This document shows, piece after piece, positions 5,261 to 6,635 of a DNA stretch of 6,635 nucleotides. The translations under genes were made by a program, and so were the position numbers. The DNA comes from an uncultured Actinomycetes bacterium. GTDB taxonomy: Bacteria > Actinomycetota > Acidimicrobiia > Acidimicrobiales > Acidimicrobilacustridaceae. The stretch covers positions 1-6,635 of the forward strand of contig CAMFLJ010000213.1 of assembly GCA_945957335.1 (NCBI GenBank). Reading direction: 5' to 3'. The notes beneath the pieces were generated by a model. The model did not search any database and was not told the origin of the DNA. It saw only the letters and a list, made by a program, of their open reading frames with translations. The stretch's first letter is position 1. The number at the start of each line of letters is the position of its first letter.

Positions 5261-6635
5261 GTGCGCCGCCGCCTCTCCCTCCCCGTCATCGCCTCGGCCC
5301 TCGCAACGGCCCTGGTGCTGCTGATCGGCCTGATGGCAGGGTCGACCGCGCCCGCCGGCGCGGCCGGTGGCGACGCGCTCCAGATCCGCCGGGTCGACAC
5401 CACCGACCCGGCCGCCTCGACGATGCAGGTGCTCTACACCGGCAACCCGTCCGACATGCGCGACGCGGTGCTCACCGACAACGGCAACGACGCCGGCTCG
5501 GGCACCCCGCGGGCGCTCTCGGGCTCGGCTCGCATCGCGGTGGCCCTGGTGTTCGACACCTCGAGCGCGATGGACGACAGCGGGGCGCTGGTCTCGGCCA
5601 AGGAGGCCGCCCGGGCCTGGATCAACGGGCGCACCGCCGAGGAGAAGGCCAACCAGCTCGTCGGCGTCTGGACCGCGGCGGCCCAGGCCACCCAGATCCA
5701 GAGCCCCACCGCCGACACGGCGCGCATCCTCTCCGCCATCGACCGCGTGGCGCCCCCGGCCGACGCGGGCACCAACGAGAAGACCGCGCTGTGGGGCTCG
5801 ATCCGCCTGGCGGCCGACGCGATGGCCGGGAACCCCCGCTACCAGGCCAACGTCGTGGTGATGACGTCGTCAGGTGACACCGTGGGCGGCTCCCGCTCCA
5901 CCGCCAACGGCGCCGTCGCCAACGCCGGGGCCAGCATCTTCGCGGTGCAGCTCACCGGCAAGGGCAACTTCGGCTCGCTCGACGCCATGGTCGGCGCCAA
6001 CGGCGGCCTCGTCCTCAGCACCGACACCGGCACCAGCCTCGGCAGCCTGGTCGGCCAGGTGGGCGTCACGATCGACCAGCAGCAGTTCGAGGTGCCGTTC
6101 CGGCCCACCACCGAGCTCGGGTCGGTGGCCGACCTCCAGCTCCAGGTGTCCGACCAGAGCGCGAAGGCGTCCGTGGTCGTCGGCTCGAACGTGGTCGGGG
6201 CGGACAGCCTCGACCCCACGGTCACGAGCAGCGCCGGCGGCGTCAGCGTGCTCCAGGGCCCGCTCGGCCTCGTGCTCCTGGTCGTGGTGGTCGCCATCGC
6301 CGGCATCGCCCTCGCCTACGGCGTGATCATGATCTTCGTGCGGGAGGACCGCCTCGCAACGGTGCTCCAGCCCTACGACGACGCCCTCGCGAGCGGCCCC
6401 TCCGACATCGACGACGAGGAGGCGAGCGGCCTGGCCCGCACCGCCTTCGTCCAGCGGGCCGTCGCCATCACCGAGCAGGTCGCCGAGCAGCGGGGCATCC
6501 TCAGCCGCACCGAGGCCTCGCTCGAGCGGGCGAACCTCCCGCTGCGCGCCGGTGAGGGCCTCTTCTTCTACGCCGCCCTCGTGGTGGTGGCCACGCTGCT
6601 CAGCCTGGTGCTGTTCAACTCGGTCATCCTCGGCC
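5261..6635 (+). CDS. tadB: TadB-type platform protein fused to an N-terminal VWA domain (partial)
   Basis: The frame is open from GTG 5261 to the window end (458 codons), so the 3' part is missing. Residues 1-35 look like a signal peptide (MRRR, hydrophobic stretch 8-27, then APAGAA). Residues about 90-275 resemble a von Willebrand factor A domain, with strand RIAVALVFDTSSAM, a GTNEKTALWGS segment and strand NVVVMTSSGD. A membrane segment lies at about 335-360, followed by a charged cytoplasmic stretch. LSRTEASLERANLPLRAGEG (414-433) is the typical region before the second membrane helix of TadB, which begins near 436. The F-family (T2SSF) core should follow beyond the window. TadB proteins form the inner-membrane platform acted on by CpaF. 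The predicted topology puts the VWA domain outside the cell. The start is supported by GGAG at 5252-5255. The VWA metal site appears degenerate: DxSxA in place of DxSxS, and TSSGD where TDG-x-D is usual. Confidence 0.82.
   Translation, partial: MRRRLSLPVIASALATALVLLIGLMAGSTAPAGAAGGDALQIRRVDTTDPAASTMQVLYTGNPSDMRDAVLTDNGNDAGSGTPRALSGSARIAVALVFDTSSAMDDSGALVSAKEAARAWINGRTAEEKANQLVGVWTAAAQATQIQSPTADTARILSAIDRVAPPADAGTNEKTALWGSIRLAADAMAGNPRYQANVVVMTSSGDTVGGSRSTANGAVANAGASIFAVQLTGKGNFGSLDAMVGANGGLVLSTDTGTSLGSLVGQVGVTIDQQQFEVPFRPTTELGSVADLQLQVSDQSAKASVVVGSNVVGADSLDPTVTSSAGGVSVLQGPLGLVLLVVVVAIAGIALAYGVIMIFVREDRLATVLQPYDDALASGPSDIDDEEASGLARTAFVQRAVAITEQVAEQRGILSRTEASLERANLPLRAGEGLFFYAALVVVATLLSLVLFNSVILG

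Overview
The window looks like chromosomal DNA of a high-GC actinobacterium. Codon third positions in the main genes are almost all G or C, and four of the five main genes start with TTG or GTG. The tad genes lack any outer-membrane secretin between them, as expected for a monoderm. The four-domain ribosomal protein S1, the single CpaB/CpaE/CpaF set and the VWA-TadB fusion make me lean towards class Acidimicrobiia. That placement is inference from gene content, not from a search.

Layout, all on the + strand: (1) rpsA, ribosomal protein S1, positions 11-1438, essentially complete, with its start at the very edge of the window. (2) A 346-bp gene-poor interval, 1439-1784. Its first half holds three strong hairpins that probably end rpsA transcription. 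Its second half looks like the promoter and leader of the next operon, with repeated CGCCCACG/CGTGGG arms, a perfect 12-bp palindrome next to a very strong Shine-Dalgarno sequence, and a possible 32-codon leader ORF that overlaps the next start codon. (3) A tad (Flp, type IVc pilus) assembly operon: cpaB (1785-2594), cpaE/tadZ (2614-3846), cpaF/tadA (3891-5246), and a tadB-type gene (5261 to the end of the window, truncated at its 3' end) whose product carries an N-terminal signal peptide and a von Willebrand factor A domain.

The four tad genes are separated by only 19, 44 and 14 bp and each has a purine-rich ribosome binding site, so they are very probably cotranscribed. CpaF is the hexameric ATPase that powers pilus assembly. 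TadB is one of the two inner-membrane platform proteins that CpaF drives. CpaE is a MinD-like ATPase expected to position the machine. CpaB is a membrane-anchored SAF-domain protein outside the cytoplasm. TadC, the Flp pilin, the prepilin peptidase and the TadE/F-like pseudopilins are not in the window and are expected downstream.

The most notable points are the VWA-TadB fusion with an apparently damaged metal site, and the highly structured, repeat-bearing leader between rpsA and cpaB, which I could not match to a known riboswitch by eye.
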